Source: Fragilaria crotonensis (lineage: Eukaryota; Bacillariophyta; Fragilariophyceae; Fragilariales; Fragilariaceae). From it: 64,000 nucleotides of DNA. The stretch lies in contig JAKSYS010000304.1 of assembly GCA_022925895.1 (NCBI GenBank), forward strand, positions 1 to 64,000, in the 5' to 3' direction. Below, in pieces: positions 10,882 through 21,700 of the stretch. Every line of letters begins with the position of its first letter. Position 1 is the stretch's first letter. The notes beneath the pieces are model-generated. The model saw only the letters and a program-made list of their open reading frames with translations, searched no databases and was not told the DNA's origin. Position numbers and translations under genes: made by a program.

Positions 10882-11688
10882 ATGACATTGACGACGCATG
10901 AAGCACCAGAGGAAGGTGGTGGAACGAGACACATGAGTTTAAACGAGATGAATGAACGTTTGTTCCAGAGCATCAAGGAAGGCAACATGGATCAAGTTCG
11001 TGACCTTTTGCAAAACGGCGTCGATGTGAATACAAGATTCCATGTACATGATGAAACTTGGGAGATTCAGACAGGCGAGGATTTCAATGAAGTTACCACG
11101 CTTATGCTGGCAAGCTGGTTTGGACATTCGGAGCTGGTTCGAGAGTTGTTGAAGCACGAGAATATTGATGTGAATGCCAGAGACGAACGTGGTTGCACCG
11201 CCCTCATCGCGGTGAGCATTCATGGTCAAGCAGATGTAGTTGGCGTGTTGTTGTTGCACAATACTGTGGATGCGAATGCCAAAGCGAAACGCGGTTTCAC
11301 ATCTCTCATGGGGGCGAGCTTTGTTGGCCATGTGGCGGTGGTACGCGAGTTGTTGAAGCATAACAAGGTGGACGTTAATGTCCTAGATAATGGAGGCCGC
11401 ACAGCGCTTCTCTGGGCGAGCTATAGGGGTCACTGGGAGATTGTTCGCGAGTTCTTCAAACACCATGGAGTTGACGTCAATGTCGAAAGTGCACACGGCA
11501 ACACTCCCCTTTTCTGGGCAACCATTCGGGGGCAGGTGGATTTGATTCACGACATGTTGGAACACGAGGAAGTGGATGTGAATCACAAGAATAAAGCTGG
11601 TTCTACAGTTCTTGACATTGCTCGCAAGTGTGAGCTGTTTGATATCGCTAGTCTCTTGGAAAAGCATGTCAGAGAGTCTTCGCTTTGA
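10882..11688 (+). CDS. Ankyrin-repeat protein, 268 aa
   Basis: Predicted intracellular scaffold or adaptor built almost wholly of ankyrin repeats; there is no signal peptide, membrane span or catalytic domain. The family cap MSLNEMNERLFQS lies at residues 19-31, followed by a first degenerate repeat (MDQVRDLLQNGVDVN). Five fuller repeats of about 33 residues follow, with the TALxxAS..GHxxVVRELLKHxxVDVN pattern, ending with the cap GSTVLDIARKCELFDIASLL. The ATG at 10882 follows the CCTTAATGAATA leader and is shared by the copy at 60261. This is the shortest open member of the family here. A frameshifted minus-strand gene relic lies downstream. A binding partner cannot be inferred from sequence. 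Confidence 0.85.
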   Translation: MTLTTHEAPEEGGGTRHMSLNEMNERLFQSIKEGNMDQVRDLLQNGVDVNTRFHVHDETWEIQTGEDFNEVTTLMLASWFGHSELVRELLKHENIDVNARDERGCTALIAVSIHGQADVVGVLLLHNTVDANAKAKRGFTSLMGASFVGHVAVVRELLKHNKVDVNVLDNGGRTALLWASYRGHWEIVREFFKHHGVDVNVESAHGNTPLFWATIRGQVDLIHDMLEHEEVDVNHKNKAGSTVLDIARKCELFDIASLLEKHVRESSL

Positions 11689-12072
11689 CTCGAAATATCA
11701 TGCGTGGGTGTGGCAATTTAGATTCAAGATTCAAATGAAGGCTTACTGTGAAGAAGTTTACAGTGAGGGCTCAACGTTATGTGGGAGCCATTTCCTCATG
11801 GGCTTCGAGAAATTGATAGACCCCCCTCAATGTCCAGCTGTTCTCGCGAAGCGTAGCGTACTAGCAGCCCTCCTACCTACGTCAGATGCTGAATCGATGT
11901 TGTCGAGCACACCATCATTGCTCCGAGTACCTACTGAGTTCGCATACTCTCAAATGAATTGAATAGCTTACGACTAGAGTTGCCGCTCCGACTTCTTTAT
12001 ATCACCGCTTTATTCGGACATCACGCGATTCATGAGTATCCTCAGATCGTTCTCCGTGTGATATAGGAATGC

Positions 12073-12541
12073 TCACTGCCGAAGGCAATGCGTCATCGTT
12101 ACTTCAGCTCCTTCGCCGTTTTCAAATCCAAGCCCTTGTACTTGTCGTAGCCGCAATGGCTTCTGGGTTTTCCTTACCATATGGGTATCAGCAATCTTCC
12201 CCCATCTTCTCAATATGCACTTCGAAAAGTTCCATGAATTTCGCAAACGTCGTCTTTTTTTCACCATAGTTTAAAGGCGGAGCATGCACTGCCAGGAAAT
12301 CTGATCATCGAACTTCAACCTGAGGAAGTCCGTCCCGAATTCGTTGCCTCCTTGGGTCGCCCCTTGAGGTTCTCCGAGCACGAATTTTTCGTACAACGCT
12401 TGAGAGGGTATGCTGGCGAAATCTTCTCATAAGGACGATGCCAACGGTCCTCCTCCGTGATCTTGATGAGATCCGTCAGCTCCCAGTCTTTGTTGTCGTC
12501 GTCACTTTTCTTGAATGCATCGAGTTTATCCGTGTATCTGC
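12073..12541 (-). pseudogene. Truncated minus-strand gene relic (lysine/acid-rich, unidentified)
   Basis: On the minus strand this encodes LDAFKKSDDDNKDWELTDLI and WHRPYEKIS, then, after frame changes, segments matching the longer copy at 61479-62105. The 5' part is cut off at 12541, where the other copy continues for about 1.5 kb. It lies tail-to-tail with the ankyrin gene ending at 11688. I do not recognise the protein. It looks soluble and rich in Lys, Asp and Glu. Confidence 0.55.
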
Positions 12542-12619
12542 CTAGCACTATGGTACTCTAGTACCGGTGGTATTGTGTGTTCATTCGTGGATGAATCGTC
12601 AGGCCGACGCGTCTGGTTT

Positions 12620-12816
12620 CAAATCCCGCAACTTCCACCAGCACCTGTGTACATAGATCAATTTCATCTCTGATCAGCACATTCTCTTAATCAATCCTGC
12701 ATTGTATCGTATCGAGTGTACGTCTCACAAACGGTGATAGAGCTACATTCTCTTTGCTTTCAGTTGAATCAAGTTCACAGCTTCATCCACAAACCAGAAA
12801 TCTATCCTAAATCACG
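12620..12816 (+). promoter_or_regulatory. Conserved ankyrin-family leader upstream of the 407-aa gene
   Basis: The sequence TTGAATCAAGTTCACAGC followed by TTCATCCAC and TATCCTAAATCACG directly precedes the ATG. It is nearly identical at 63730-63792. Looser versions occur before 16409 (AATCAAGTGCACAGCG, CCTTAATCAAT) and 55719 (CTCGCAGCTTCACCCAC, CCTTAATCAC). Conservation across otherwise diverged flanks suggests a 5' UTR or core promoter. No TATA box is assigned. Confidence 0.5.
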
Positions 12817-14040
12817 ATGACATCAATGCTGGAATCGTCAGACGACGGTGGTGACACCATCATGCACATGAGTTTGAACCAAATGAACGAGAGTTTGTTC
12901 CAGAGTATCATAGCAAATAACATTGATCGGGTTCATGATCTATTGAAAAATGGTGCCGATGTGACTGCAAGATACTACATCGATCGTGGCCTTTTGTTGA
13001 TCGCGGGAGACTTTACTATGAATGCAATATATGATTATGCTGACTTGCGTTTCGATACACCCCTTTTGATGGCAAGCCGTCTCGGTCATTCGGAGATTGT
13101 TCGCGAGTTGCTGAAGCACGAAGATTTGGAAGTCAATGCCAGAGGACTCGACAACTTCACATCCCTCATGGTGGCCAGCTTTTGCGGCTATGTAGAGGTG
13201 GTTCGCGAGTTGTTGAAGCACGAGAATGTTCAAGTAAATGCAAGAGAAGACAAACTGGACGAAGAAGTAGACGAAGAACGAGAGGTAGGAGAACCTGAGG
13301 AGGAAGTGCTAAAAGAACTTGACGACGACGAAGAAGAAGTCGGCCTCACACCCCTCATCCTGGCGAGCGCCAATGATCATTTGGATGTGGTTCGCGAGTT
13401 GTTGATACACAAAAATATCAACGTAAATGACAAACAAGAACTTGGTTTCACAGCTCTCATGGCTGCGAGTCAATATGGCTGTGTCGATGTGGTTCGCGAG
13501 TTGCTAGAACACAATATTGTGCATGTTAGTGCCGAAACCAAAGAAGAGCGTACGTCTAACTCTGCGGCGACCCAGTATGGTGACGATGTGCACGGGGTTC
13601 GCGACACAGATGCATCAAGCTGCAAAGGTCAATCGGAAGTGGTTCGCGAGTTGTCGAAGCAGAAGAATTTGGATGTGAATGCCCAAGATAAGCTGGGCCG
13701 CACAGCGTTCCTCTGGGCGAGCTATAAAGAACACTGGGATATCGTTCGAGAGTTCCTCAAACACCATAACGTCGACGTCAATGCCAAAGGCTCGCATGGC
13801 AATACTGCTCTTATCTGGGCAACTCTTGGGGTGCAGTTAGATGTGGTTCACGACATTTTGAAACACAAGAAAGTTGATGTGACTTGCAAGAACAAAGCTG
13901 GGTCTACCGCTCTTGACATTGCTCGCAAGTGTGAGCTGTTTGATATCGCTAGTCTTTTGGAGCGAAATCTTAAGCAGTCTTCCAGTACTCACGTAAGTCA
14001 TGCATCGATGTGGCCAGATAGGAATTGGAAGCACTGCTGA
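12817..14040 (+). CDS. Ankyrin-repeat protein with acidic insert, 407 aa
   Basis: Open member of the ankyrin family, probably cytosolic or nuclear, without membrane segments. The N-cap MSLNQMNESLFQS (residues 18-30) is followed by a divergent first repeat and about eight repeats. Between repeats 2 and 3 lies a 30-residue acidic insert (about residues 147-176, runs such as EEVDEEREVGEPEEEV). A repeat near residues 245-265 is degenerate (TSNSAATQYGDD). The C-cap is GSTALDIARKCELFDIASLL, followed by a short basic tail. The ATG at 12817 sits right after TATCCTAAATCACG. A partial duplicate begins at 63793. The acidic insert could modulate binding, which is a guess. Confidence 0.83.
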   Translation: MTSMLESSDDGGDTIMHMSLNQMNESLFQSIIANNIDRVHDLLKNGADVTARYYIDRGLLLIAGDFTMNAIYDYADLRFDTPLLMASRLGHSEIVRELLKHEDLEVNARGLDNFTSLMVASFCGYVEVVRELLKHENVQVNAREDKLDEEVDEEREVGEPEEEVLKELDDDEEEVGLTPLILASANDHLDVVRELLIHKNINVNDKQELGFTALMAASQYGCVDVVRELLEHNIVHVSAETKEERTSNSAATQYGDDVHGVRDTDASSCKGQSEVVRELSKQKNLDVNAQDKLGRTAFLWASYKEHWDIVREFLKHHNVDVNAKGSHGNTALIWATLGVQLDVVHDILKHKKVDVTCKNKAGSTALDIARKCELFDIASLLERNLKQSSSTHVSHASMWPDRNWKHC

Positions 14041-14499
14041 GACAAAGTTGTTTCATTCGAATATACGCTGTTTTGTTAGAGAAATTGGTGGGAGGACAAG
14101 CTTGACAGCGCCTCAACTATACTAGTGAGCTATTAATTCATTGAAGTTGAAATAATTGATCGACCTCACTCATTGTACAGCTGTTCTTACGACCCCACCG
14201 TCAGTCGACAGCTGGTCTCTCAAGGCTCAGACTCAAAACATTTCTAGTAGCACACCTGTGGATGCCAATGCTGAGATGATGTTTTCTAGCACAACCTCAT
14301 TGCGGCATCGAGGCATAGGCTCACGTAATCGTCTAACCCGTAAGATTGGCAGAGCATGCCACCAGTAACAAACGTAGAATTTTCGCACAGATCTGACTCC
14401 ATTCTGTCTGACTTGAAACGAGTCTCCCGATCTCTAATCTACGTCGTTCCGGCGTTATTCGACAAAAAGAATGTACTACTAGGTAGCACTACAATACCA
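14041..14499. other. Ankyrin 3' flank, no gene seen
   Basis: This is the downstream flank of the 407-aa gene, about 460 bases without a supported gene. It has a few short frames and no TIR or repeat boundary that I could define. Confidence 0.5.
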
Positions 14500-15740
14500 A
14501 TTGCGTCAAAGACGGTGCGTCATTGCACAATGAAACAACTTTAGATGGACCGAAATCCCGCTGGAGCGTTTGCATTTGCATTTGCATTTTGGCTGCTTTC
14601 TTTGAATGGCTGGGCCATGAATAAGCAGCCGATTTCGATTTATCCACGCCGGTGGATGAAAGTGTTTGCTCCTGAACTCTCGGGCCCATGTGATGACGAG
14701 TGTCGCGAACCGAAAGCATGTCGCTGCGATGCGATCTGCCGGTCGTTGAAGCTGCGTCATGCGTTTGCCGAGTCAGCTCCGAGTAGTACGAACCCATGTT
14801 CCCAATTCAATCGAATAAAATTGATATTAGTACATGCCACTTTCTGGTCGTTGCCGAACGAGCACCGCGATGCAGCGTCGTATTCTTGATGCAGTAATGC
14901 CTCCTACAGTTGAGACCTATCTTCTCCGAATGTACCGCTGAATATTTGCAACCATGCACCTTACATTGGCATTGCTATGGCATTTATCTTGCAAGGGCTC
15001 TACTTCGTAATGCTTTTGTCTGGAGACGCTTCGAATCGATTGCACATTCCATTTAAAATTTTGTGCCTGGATGCAATGTTGTCGCAGAGCTTTCGAGGAA
15101 TCGGGGTTGTCCGCTCTTCGTGTTGGTGCGACGAACGAGGGCGACATTTGAGAATGCGGTCGCGTTTCGCAAACTTGTGGGCAAGGGGACACGCTTTTCT
15201 GGTTGGATTTCCTCGACATGGTGAATCGATGAAAGTTCATCGTGAACAAGAATCGCAAGACGATGGCCGTAGACACAGACCGAGCAGGGACCTTTGCTGA
15301 TTCAGAAACTATTTTGGGAGCGTTCGTGCTTTCATGGTCAAGTCACAATCGTATCATCATGAATCACGGGGGAAAAATCATGCCTATCCATCGGTTTCTG
15401 ATAATAATTCAGACATCGATCTCCAGACGGCGGTGAAATTGGCTGAAGGTGTTGTTATCTGTTCTTGCCCTCAGGATCATTGTCTTCATGGCCTATTTGG
15501 TGCCCATACACGGGTCGAAGTTACCAGGTTGAGCGACCGCCTCTGGAGACAAAAAGTCCGCCATGAAGGTTTGGAAATCAGGGTGCGGCGGCTGGTTTGT
15601 CATCGTTTCAACCGCAAGTTTGTGCAGCTCTGGTTCTTGGTGATGTTCTTTACAGCCGGGCCTCAGGAACGATTGAATCCTTGACGGCTGTGGTTGCCAT
15701 ATTTTTCTTTTTAAAGTTTCTCCACTGTCCAATGAAGGGT
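14500..15740 (-). pseudogene. Longest relic of the unidentified minus-strand gene family
   Basis: Minus-strand segments in different frames include KIWQPQPSRIQSFLRPG and VETMTNQPPHPDFQTFMADF (15493-15732). Others fall in 14917-15276 and 14489-14797. Counterparts occur at 1353-1700, 43600-44400 (KMAATDFD..LIVREGRQ), 47500-48200 (NHYFPLKQCPQRAIMVIG, aligning with QKHYEVEPLQDKCHS here) and 62650-62900. The order of matching segments is kept, so these look like decayed copies of one gene, convergent with the ankyrin genes. Frames are broken throughout. A CATTTG-rich short repeat is visible at 14570-14590. The function is not recognised. Confidence 0.5.
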
Positions 15741-16408
15741 CGAAGTATGAAAATGAAAGGAACTGCTTGACGACCGGTTTTGGTTCAACATTTCAAAATT
15801 ACCTCCACTCTAGTGGTGCAAGCTATGCATACTTCCGGTACGTGTACATGTAGGATGCTGACGGGGGGTATCATATCTATGTGCGCACAATGTATGATAC
15901 AGTGGTACCGGGTACTCCGAGACTCCGAGTATGCATATATGTGCTAAAGCTACTGCCGGTATGATAAAATAGTGTCAAAGATATGAAGGATGTTGAACCG
16001 AGAGTTGAACCAAGGTGGTCCGTGTGCTGCTCTCGAGCTGTACTCCGAGTATGTTACAGGCAACGGTATGGAAGGTTGGTTTCTCGTTATGTAGAATGAG
16101 CACAGTGTGCTGCATTCGCTACCTCTAATTTGCTGCGCTCCGGGTTTGAGAGACGTGTGGAGTCCCCAGAGTCCAACCCTCGTCCGCTTGAGTCTTCGAT
16201 TGGGTTTCAGTCGTGTCGTTCTCGAGCATCAACAAAGGATCATTTTCATCACTTCAGGGCACAATTGCTTCTTGATCAATCCTGTATGCATATTGCATAT
16301 CCTATCAATTGTGTTGAAGTTCTTAGAGTGGTGATACAATTGCTTGAATCAAGTGCACAGCGTTATCCAGCCGCTCACAAATCATAAGTCTGATCGTCCT
16401 TAATCAAT
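15741..16408. other. Intergenic region with short palindromes; leader of the 692-aa gene
   Basis: 15741-16090 contains several GTACTCCGAGTAC-like palindromes and no gene seen. 16290-16408 carries the ankyrin-family leader, with AATCAAGTGCACAGCG and CCTTAATCAAT just before the ATG at 16409. Confidence 0.5.
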
Positions 16409-18487
16409 ATGGCATCGATGTTGTCGGTGAGTGAAGCGCCAGAGGGCTGTGGTAGCACGAGGCACATGAGTTTGAACGAGATGAATGAAAGCTTGTTCCA
16501 CAGCGTCATAGAAGGCAACGTTGATCAAGTTCGTGACCTATTACAAAAAGGCGCCAATGTGAATGCAAGATATTACATTGATTATGAAACTCGGGAGATT
16601 CTGGGAATCGAAGATCTCGATATACCTGATTTAGATGACTGCGTTCATATCGAAACAGCCCTTATTCTGGCAAGTGGTCTCGGTCATTCGGAGGTTGTCC
16701 ACGAGTTGATGAAGCACGATGCGGATGTAACTGTCGAAGACGAATGTGGTCGCACAGCCTTCATCTTGGCATGCCGTTTCGGCCATGTGAAGGTGGTTCG
16801 GCAGTTGTTGAAACATTATACTGTGGATGTGAATGCCAAAGATACATATAATCGCTCGGCCCTATTCGTGGCTTGCGAGGGCGGCCATGTGGAGGTGGTT
16901 CGCGAGTTGTTAAAGCTTAAGGATGTGGATGTTGGTGCCTTAGATATATCCAATTGCACAGCTCTTATTGTGGCTTGTGAGAACCGCGATGTGGAGGTGG
17001 TTCGCGAGTTGGTGAAGCACAAAAGTTTGGATTTCAATGCCAAAGACAACAGTGCCGATGTTGCTCTCATTGTGGCGTGCCAATTTGGCCATGTGGAGAT
17101 TGTTCGCGAATTGTTGAAGCACAAACATGTGGATGTGAATGCCAGAGAAATCTACTCTGGTTTCGCAGCCCTCATCGTGGCGATCAAAAATGGCCATGAG
17201 GAGGTCGTTCGCGAGTTGTTGAAGCACGATAATGTGGATGTAACTGTCGAAGACGAATATGGTTGCACAGCCTTCATCTTGGCATGCCGTTTCGGCAGTG
17301 TGAAGGTGGTTCGGCAGTTGTTGAAACATTATACTGTGGATGTGAATACCAAAGACAAAGCTTGTGCTACCGCCCTGTTTGTGGCTTGCGAGGGCGGCCA
17401 TGTGGAGGTGGTTCGCGAGTTGTTGCTGCACAAAACTTTGGATGTGAATGCCCAAGGGGGAGGCAATTTCACAGCGCTCCTCAAGGCATGTAGACATGGC
17501 CGTGCGGAGGGTGTTCGCGAGTTGTTGGAGCACAAACATGTGAATGTTAATGCCGAAGACTTCTTCTCATGCACAGCGCTCATCAAGGCCAGTCAACGTG
17601 GCCATTATGAGGTGGTCCGCGAGTTGTTGATGCATGATGATGTCGATGTGAATGCCAAAGACCTCTACTCTGAAAATACAGCGCTCCTCGTGGCGAGCCA
17701 ACATCGCCAAGTGGAGGTTGTTCGAGAGTTGTTGAAGCACACAAATTTGAACGTTAATGCCGAAGGCAAATTCTCATGCACAGCGCTCATCGAGGCCAGC
17801 CGCGATGGTTATATTGAGGTGGTCCGTGAGTTGTTGATGCACCAGAATGTTCTTGTAAATGCCAAGGGAAGAAACGGTTACACAGCGCTCATCGTGGCGA
17901 GTCAAAATGGCCATGTGCAGGTTGTTCGCGAGTTCTTGAAACACAAGATTGTGGATGTATGCGTCAAGGGCAACGAAGAGCGCATTTCTCTCGTCGCGGC
18001 GAATCGACATGGCACTGGGCATGTGGTTTGTGATGCGCACCAGAATGTGGATGGTAATGTCAAGGATGCAAATCGATCAAACACCTTCGCACCATCGAGC
18101 TACAAGGGTTACTTGCAGGTGGATCGCGAGTTGTCGACGCTGGAGAATGTGGATGTGAATGCCAAAGACAAACGTGGTTTCACAGCATTTCTCTGGGCAA
18201 GCTATAGAGGCCACTGGGAGGTGGTTCGCGAGTTTCTCAAGCACAACGAGGTCGACGTCAATGCGAAGGGCTCGCAAGGCAATAGTGCCATTTTCTGGGC
18301 CACACTAAAGGGGAAATCGGATGTGGTTCACAGCATTTTGCAACACAAGAAAGTGAATGTGCATCACAGGAATAAAGCTGGATCTACAGTTCTTGATATT
18401 GCTCGCAAGTGCGAGCTATTTGATATCGCGAGATATTTGGAAAATCACGTGTTGATGCGGCAAAATAGAAAAAGGAAGCGGCGCTGA
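16409..18487 (+). CDS. Long ankyrin-repeat protein, 692 aa
   Basis: The longest open ankyrin gene in the window. The N-cap MSLNEMNESLFHS (residues 21-33) is followed by about 18 ankyrin units up to the C-cap GSTVLDIARKCELFDIARYL, and a basic tail (RQNRKRKRR) that could act as a nuclear localisation signal. Consecutive units keep nucleotide-level similarity (GTGGTTCGCGAGTTGTTGAA recurs about every 102 bases). A two-repeat block with FILACRFG.VKVVRQLLKHY occurs twice, about 510 bases apart, showing internal duplication. Units near residues 530-575 are degenerate (VVCDAHQNVDGNVKDANRSN). No catalytic domain is present. It is flanked downstream by the first DDE transposon. Confidence 0.87.
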   Translation: MASMLSVSEAPEGCGSTRHMSLNEMNESLFHSVIEGNVDQVRDLLQKGANVNARYYIDYETREILGIEDLDIPDLDDCVHIETALILASGLGHSEVVHELMKHDADVTVEDECGRTAFILACRFGHVKVVRQLLKHYTVDVNAKDTYNRSALFVACEGGHVEVVRELLKLKDVDVGALDISNCTALIVACENRDVEVVRELVKHKSLDFNAKDNSADVALIVACQFGHVEIVRELLKHKHVDVNAREIYSGFAALIVAIKNGHEEVVRELLKHDNVDVTVEDEYGCTAFILACRFGSVKVVRQLLKHYTVDVNTKDKACATALFVACEGGHVEVVRELLLHKTLDVNAQGGGNFTALLKACRHGRAEGVRELLEHKHVNVNAEDFFSCTALIKASQRGHYEVVRELLMHDDVDVNAKDLYSENTALLVASQHRQVEVVRELLKHTNLNVNAEGKFSCTALIEASRDGYIEVVRELLMHQNVLVNAKGRNGYTALIVASQNGHVQVVREFLKHKIVDVCVKGNEERISLVAANRHGTGHVVCDAHQNVDGNVKDANRSNTFAPSSYKGYLQVDRELSTLENVDVNAKDKRGFTAFLWASYRGHWEVVREFLKHNEVDVNAKGSQGNSAIFWATLKGKSDVVHSILQHKKVNVHHRNKAGSTVLDIARKCELFDIARYLENHVLMRQNRKRKRR

Positions 18488-18784
18488 GAGGACACTCTTC
18501 TATCGAAATATAGACATCTTTGTAAGGGAAGTGTGAGTGAGTCAGCGTTGATAGCCACTCAATTTTCTGTGGGAGCTGTATTTTCGTGGGAGTTGGAATC
18601 GTTTACGAACCCAACGTCGTGTTCAACAGTTTTTGCGAAGCTCAAACAAGCTCAAGGTAGTACAGCAGGTTTCAACCTCGACCGTCCTCGCGTACAGATA
18701 TGTAAAATTTGTAGCACGCATACAAAATCCTAGAGTAAAATTCTGAAAGATCTTACTGAAATCGAACTCCCTCCACGATAGTCA
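18488..18784. other. Ankyrin 3' flank up to the transposase gene
   Basis: About 300 bases with no gene. The first part resembles other ankyrin 3' flanks (TGTGGGAGC motif). The left end of the transposon should lie here, but I could not identify an inverted end. Confidence 0.45.
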
Positions 18785-21700
18785 TTATAAAAAAGCACCA
18801 CCATTAACATTGTCATTCTCATCCTCTCCTGTCATTACTTCTTCCCTCAAAACAGAATTGATGAAGCCAAGGTCAAAGTCAAGGGCACATCTGTGACCTT
18901 TTAAGTTCTTTGCAAGCTTCTCAATCTCAGGTAAGAGAAGCTCCTGTTTGGGAGGGGCCTCGGCACCAGCAGCGGCAGGATTGACTTCTCGCGCCTGCTG
19001 CAGGTAATGGTAAGTGCATATATACGCCCGAGCCCGGGCGGCAAACTTCTCAACTCTGTCCTTTGTTATCACATTTTGCGATGAAGTGCATTCTCTCACA
19101 AGTGCCTTGAAGTTTTCCCTTCCCCTCTTGCGTGAAATGGGTACACGGCGGTAGTATGACTTAGCTTGACCCCAGCAATACTCAACTCCCTCACCGGCAA
19201 GCTCAGCATGGAATTTCGGAGTGAGATCAACGGTCACGCCAAGTTGAGTACCCAAGTATTGAAGTGCTGTCTCCTCGTGCTTAAAGTCTTTGCATTCAGA
19301 AAGAAGATGCCTCAGTGAGTACTGTAAGTTGACAACGCCTGTAATTGGATTCTTTCTCCCGTCAAGCGTATACTTTTCTAACTGGCGTTCATCAATCATC
19401 CCCCGCTCCCACAGAGCTTGGAGAAGACCTTTCGGTTGTCCCTCCCACCCTAGTAGAATTTGCTCTTTATCTTCGTAAAGGTCAATGCCACGTATCCTGG
19501 CAAAGTCTTGCAGTTCTTTTTTCGTGTAGCTTCGTTGCTGTTGGAAGGTCACTCCAGCATCAGTCAGAGCGTTAACGAGCTGCTTTTTTGACCGTTCGAC
19601 TCGTTTGCTTTTCCCTGTTGCTCGGTTGTGCCGTTGGATTTCTCGCTCTTCAGGTGTAAGATAAAATGGGCCGCTATCACCAGGCTTGAAAACGAAGGAT
19701 TGAGTATCGCCTACACTAAGAGAACGAGGTAAGTGGGGACCGAGAAAGCCGTCTTCATCCAGTATTGTTGTGTCTCTAATGATTGCTTGGGCTCCTCCAT
19801 AGGTTCGCGACATTTGAATTGTGTTCAGTGCGCCAGGTCGTTTTCGGGCGTGTCCCTGAGAATGATCGAAGAGAAACACTATGTCGTACTCAGGGTACAG
19901 GACACGAAGGCAATCGACAACATCCTCCAACTGCACACTCATTTGAAAGCCATTCCAATAACCTTCGTTGTTAGCCCCTATGTACAAATATCGTACAAAC
20001 GGTGATTCAGTCAACAACGGTTTCTGAGTTGTCTTCAAAACCTCGACTGCAGCTTGGGAATCAATGTAAGTCTTGCCGATTCGTTGTTGTTCGTTGATCT
20101 TTGCTAACTCATCTTCTGAAAGGTCTCGTCCAAAACCAAACTCACGAGATACGAAGGCGGAAAGCATGAATCCGTCGCCTTCCGATTTCGGAAGAAGTGG
20201 TCGCTGACCTTTCGGTCCCACCCAAGTCTTACTTCCGAGGTGATACTGAGCGAAGACGCTCTCGTCTTGTCCAATTATCATAAGTGGCTTTGTTCTTGCC
20301 GAAACTCGTATGCTTGTGGTTGCTTTCTTTTCTTGGCGGTTGTTGAGTCCTGCAGCTGGATCATCTTGGTGTCGTTCCTTGTCTTGGTTCCGCTGCTGTA
20401 AAGAAATACGATTCCAGTAATCAACGTGAATTTCAATCCTTTCCTCGTTACTTTGAATGTCAAAATAGGAATAGCCAAAAGTAACATTTAGGTTGTTGAT
20501 CGTCCTCGCCTCATCCAATGATAGTTGAATCCAACGCTTGCAATACGGTTCATACTCAGTCAAGTACCGTTTACAGAATATGGTACGGTTTGCAACAACA
20601 TCATCGCGTTCATGCCCATCAACATAAAAACTCTTTTTGCGACTGTCATACTGAAAGCCTAGAAGTCTCATCCATCTCCAAGTTGTGGTCAAGCTCATTG
20701 ATTCAAGTCGATGTGCACGTAGAAACATAGCAGTCACTCGACGCCTAGCTTGTTCGGGTGGGTCTGCTGTGTTACTGGTGACGGCGGTAGTCATGATTGT
20801 CGTCTCCTTTTCCCAAGTCGCTGTTAGTCTTGGTATAACGGTGTTAACGATCAAATCATGGACGCTCTCTATTGTTAGTGTCGCTAGGTTTCTGACTCCA
20901 AACGTCACAATCTGATCCTTTGCGTCTGGGAATACTTCCAGAAGTCGCGGCATGGGACGCTTTCCACATCGAACGAACGGGTTTGGATGGGCGAAGCTCT
21001 CGAACTTTCGAAAGATCTTGTTCCAATTCGCAACTGTCTTGTAGAACTTTGCTTGATTGAGGCCGAGACGGTTCAAATGCTTACAAGCCTCCTTGCAGCA
21101 GTCATGCCATGTCCAATTGTTCATCTTCTCTATCGCCAATTGGTATGCAAGGCATAGAAATACTGCTCGTTGTCGTATCTCAAATATCTCGCTCTTCGAA
21201 CAGAAGTCCTTGTCATCCCTTCCAATGATGACATTTCGCCAACTCTCTGCATCCTCATGAACCGATTGCAGGAGTTTGATCCTCCGCTCTACTGCTTCCT
21301 TTGCACTTTCGCGGTGTCCTCCAAGTATAGCACTGGTATTCTTTGGTCTAAAGACCTGTCGAGCTTCAGGACTATCGGGCCAATAGGATGAGGACACTCC
21401 TAGTAATTCTTGGCGATCATCCTCATGCTGTTCTTGTCTTGCTCCTATGCTGGTTGTACTTTCGTCAATCCGTTGCCGCTTGCTAGGAGATTCTTGTTCA
21501 AGAAGTTGAGAGTCACGATTTATGGATTCACGACTGTCAGCATCATTATTTTCGTCACATAGAGATAGCGAAGGTCTCGCTCTTGTTGATGGAATAATGA
21601 GGACATTTGCCGCTACTTGGAAGACTTTATCCTTCCATGCTTGGTCCAACGGACATGGGTATGCCACTTGTTGCTTTTCCAAGGTCAAATAATAGTAATG

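Larger units (their letters stand above)
10671..12541. repeat. Segmental duplication, middle block (pairs with 58968-59032 and 60116-61925)
   Basis: The block covers the 268-aa ankyrin gene, its flanks and the minus-strand relic after it. The two encoded ankyrin proteins differ at 4 of 268 residues. In the partner, a 1.08-kb DNA element has been inserted after CAGACGTCGAT. Here that point is uninterrupted and gives the pre-insertion site. Confidence 0.88.

Noticed and set aside
16409-18487. Regular 102-base periodicity resembling a CRISPR or satellite array
   Set aside because: The period equals one 34-codon ankyrin unit and the frame is open throughout; it is coding repetition.
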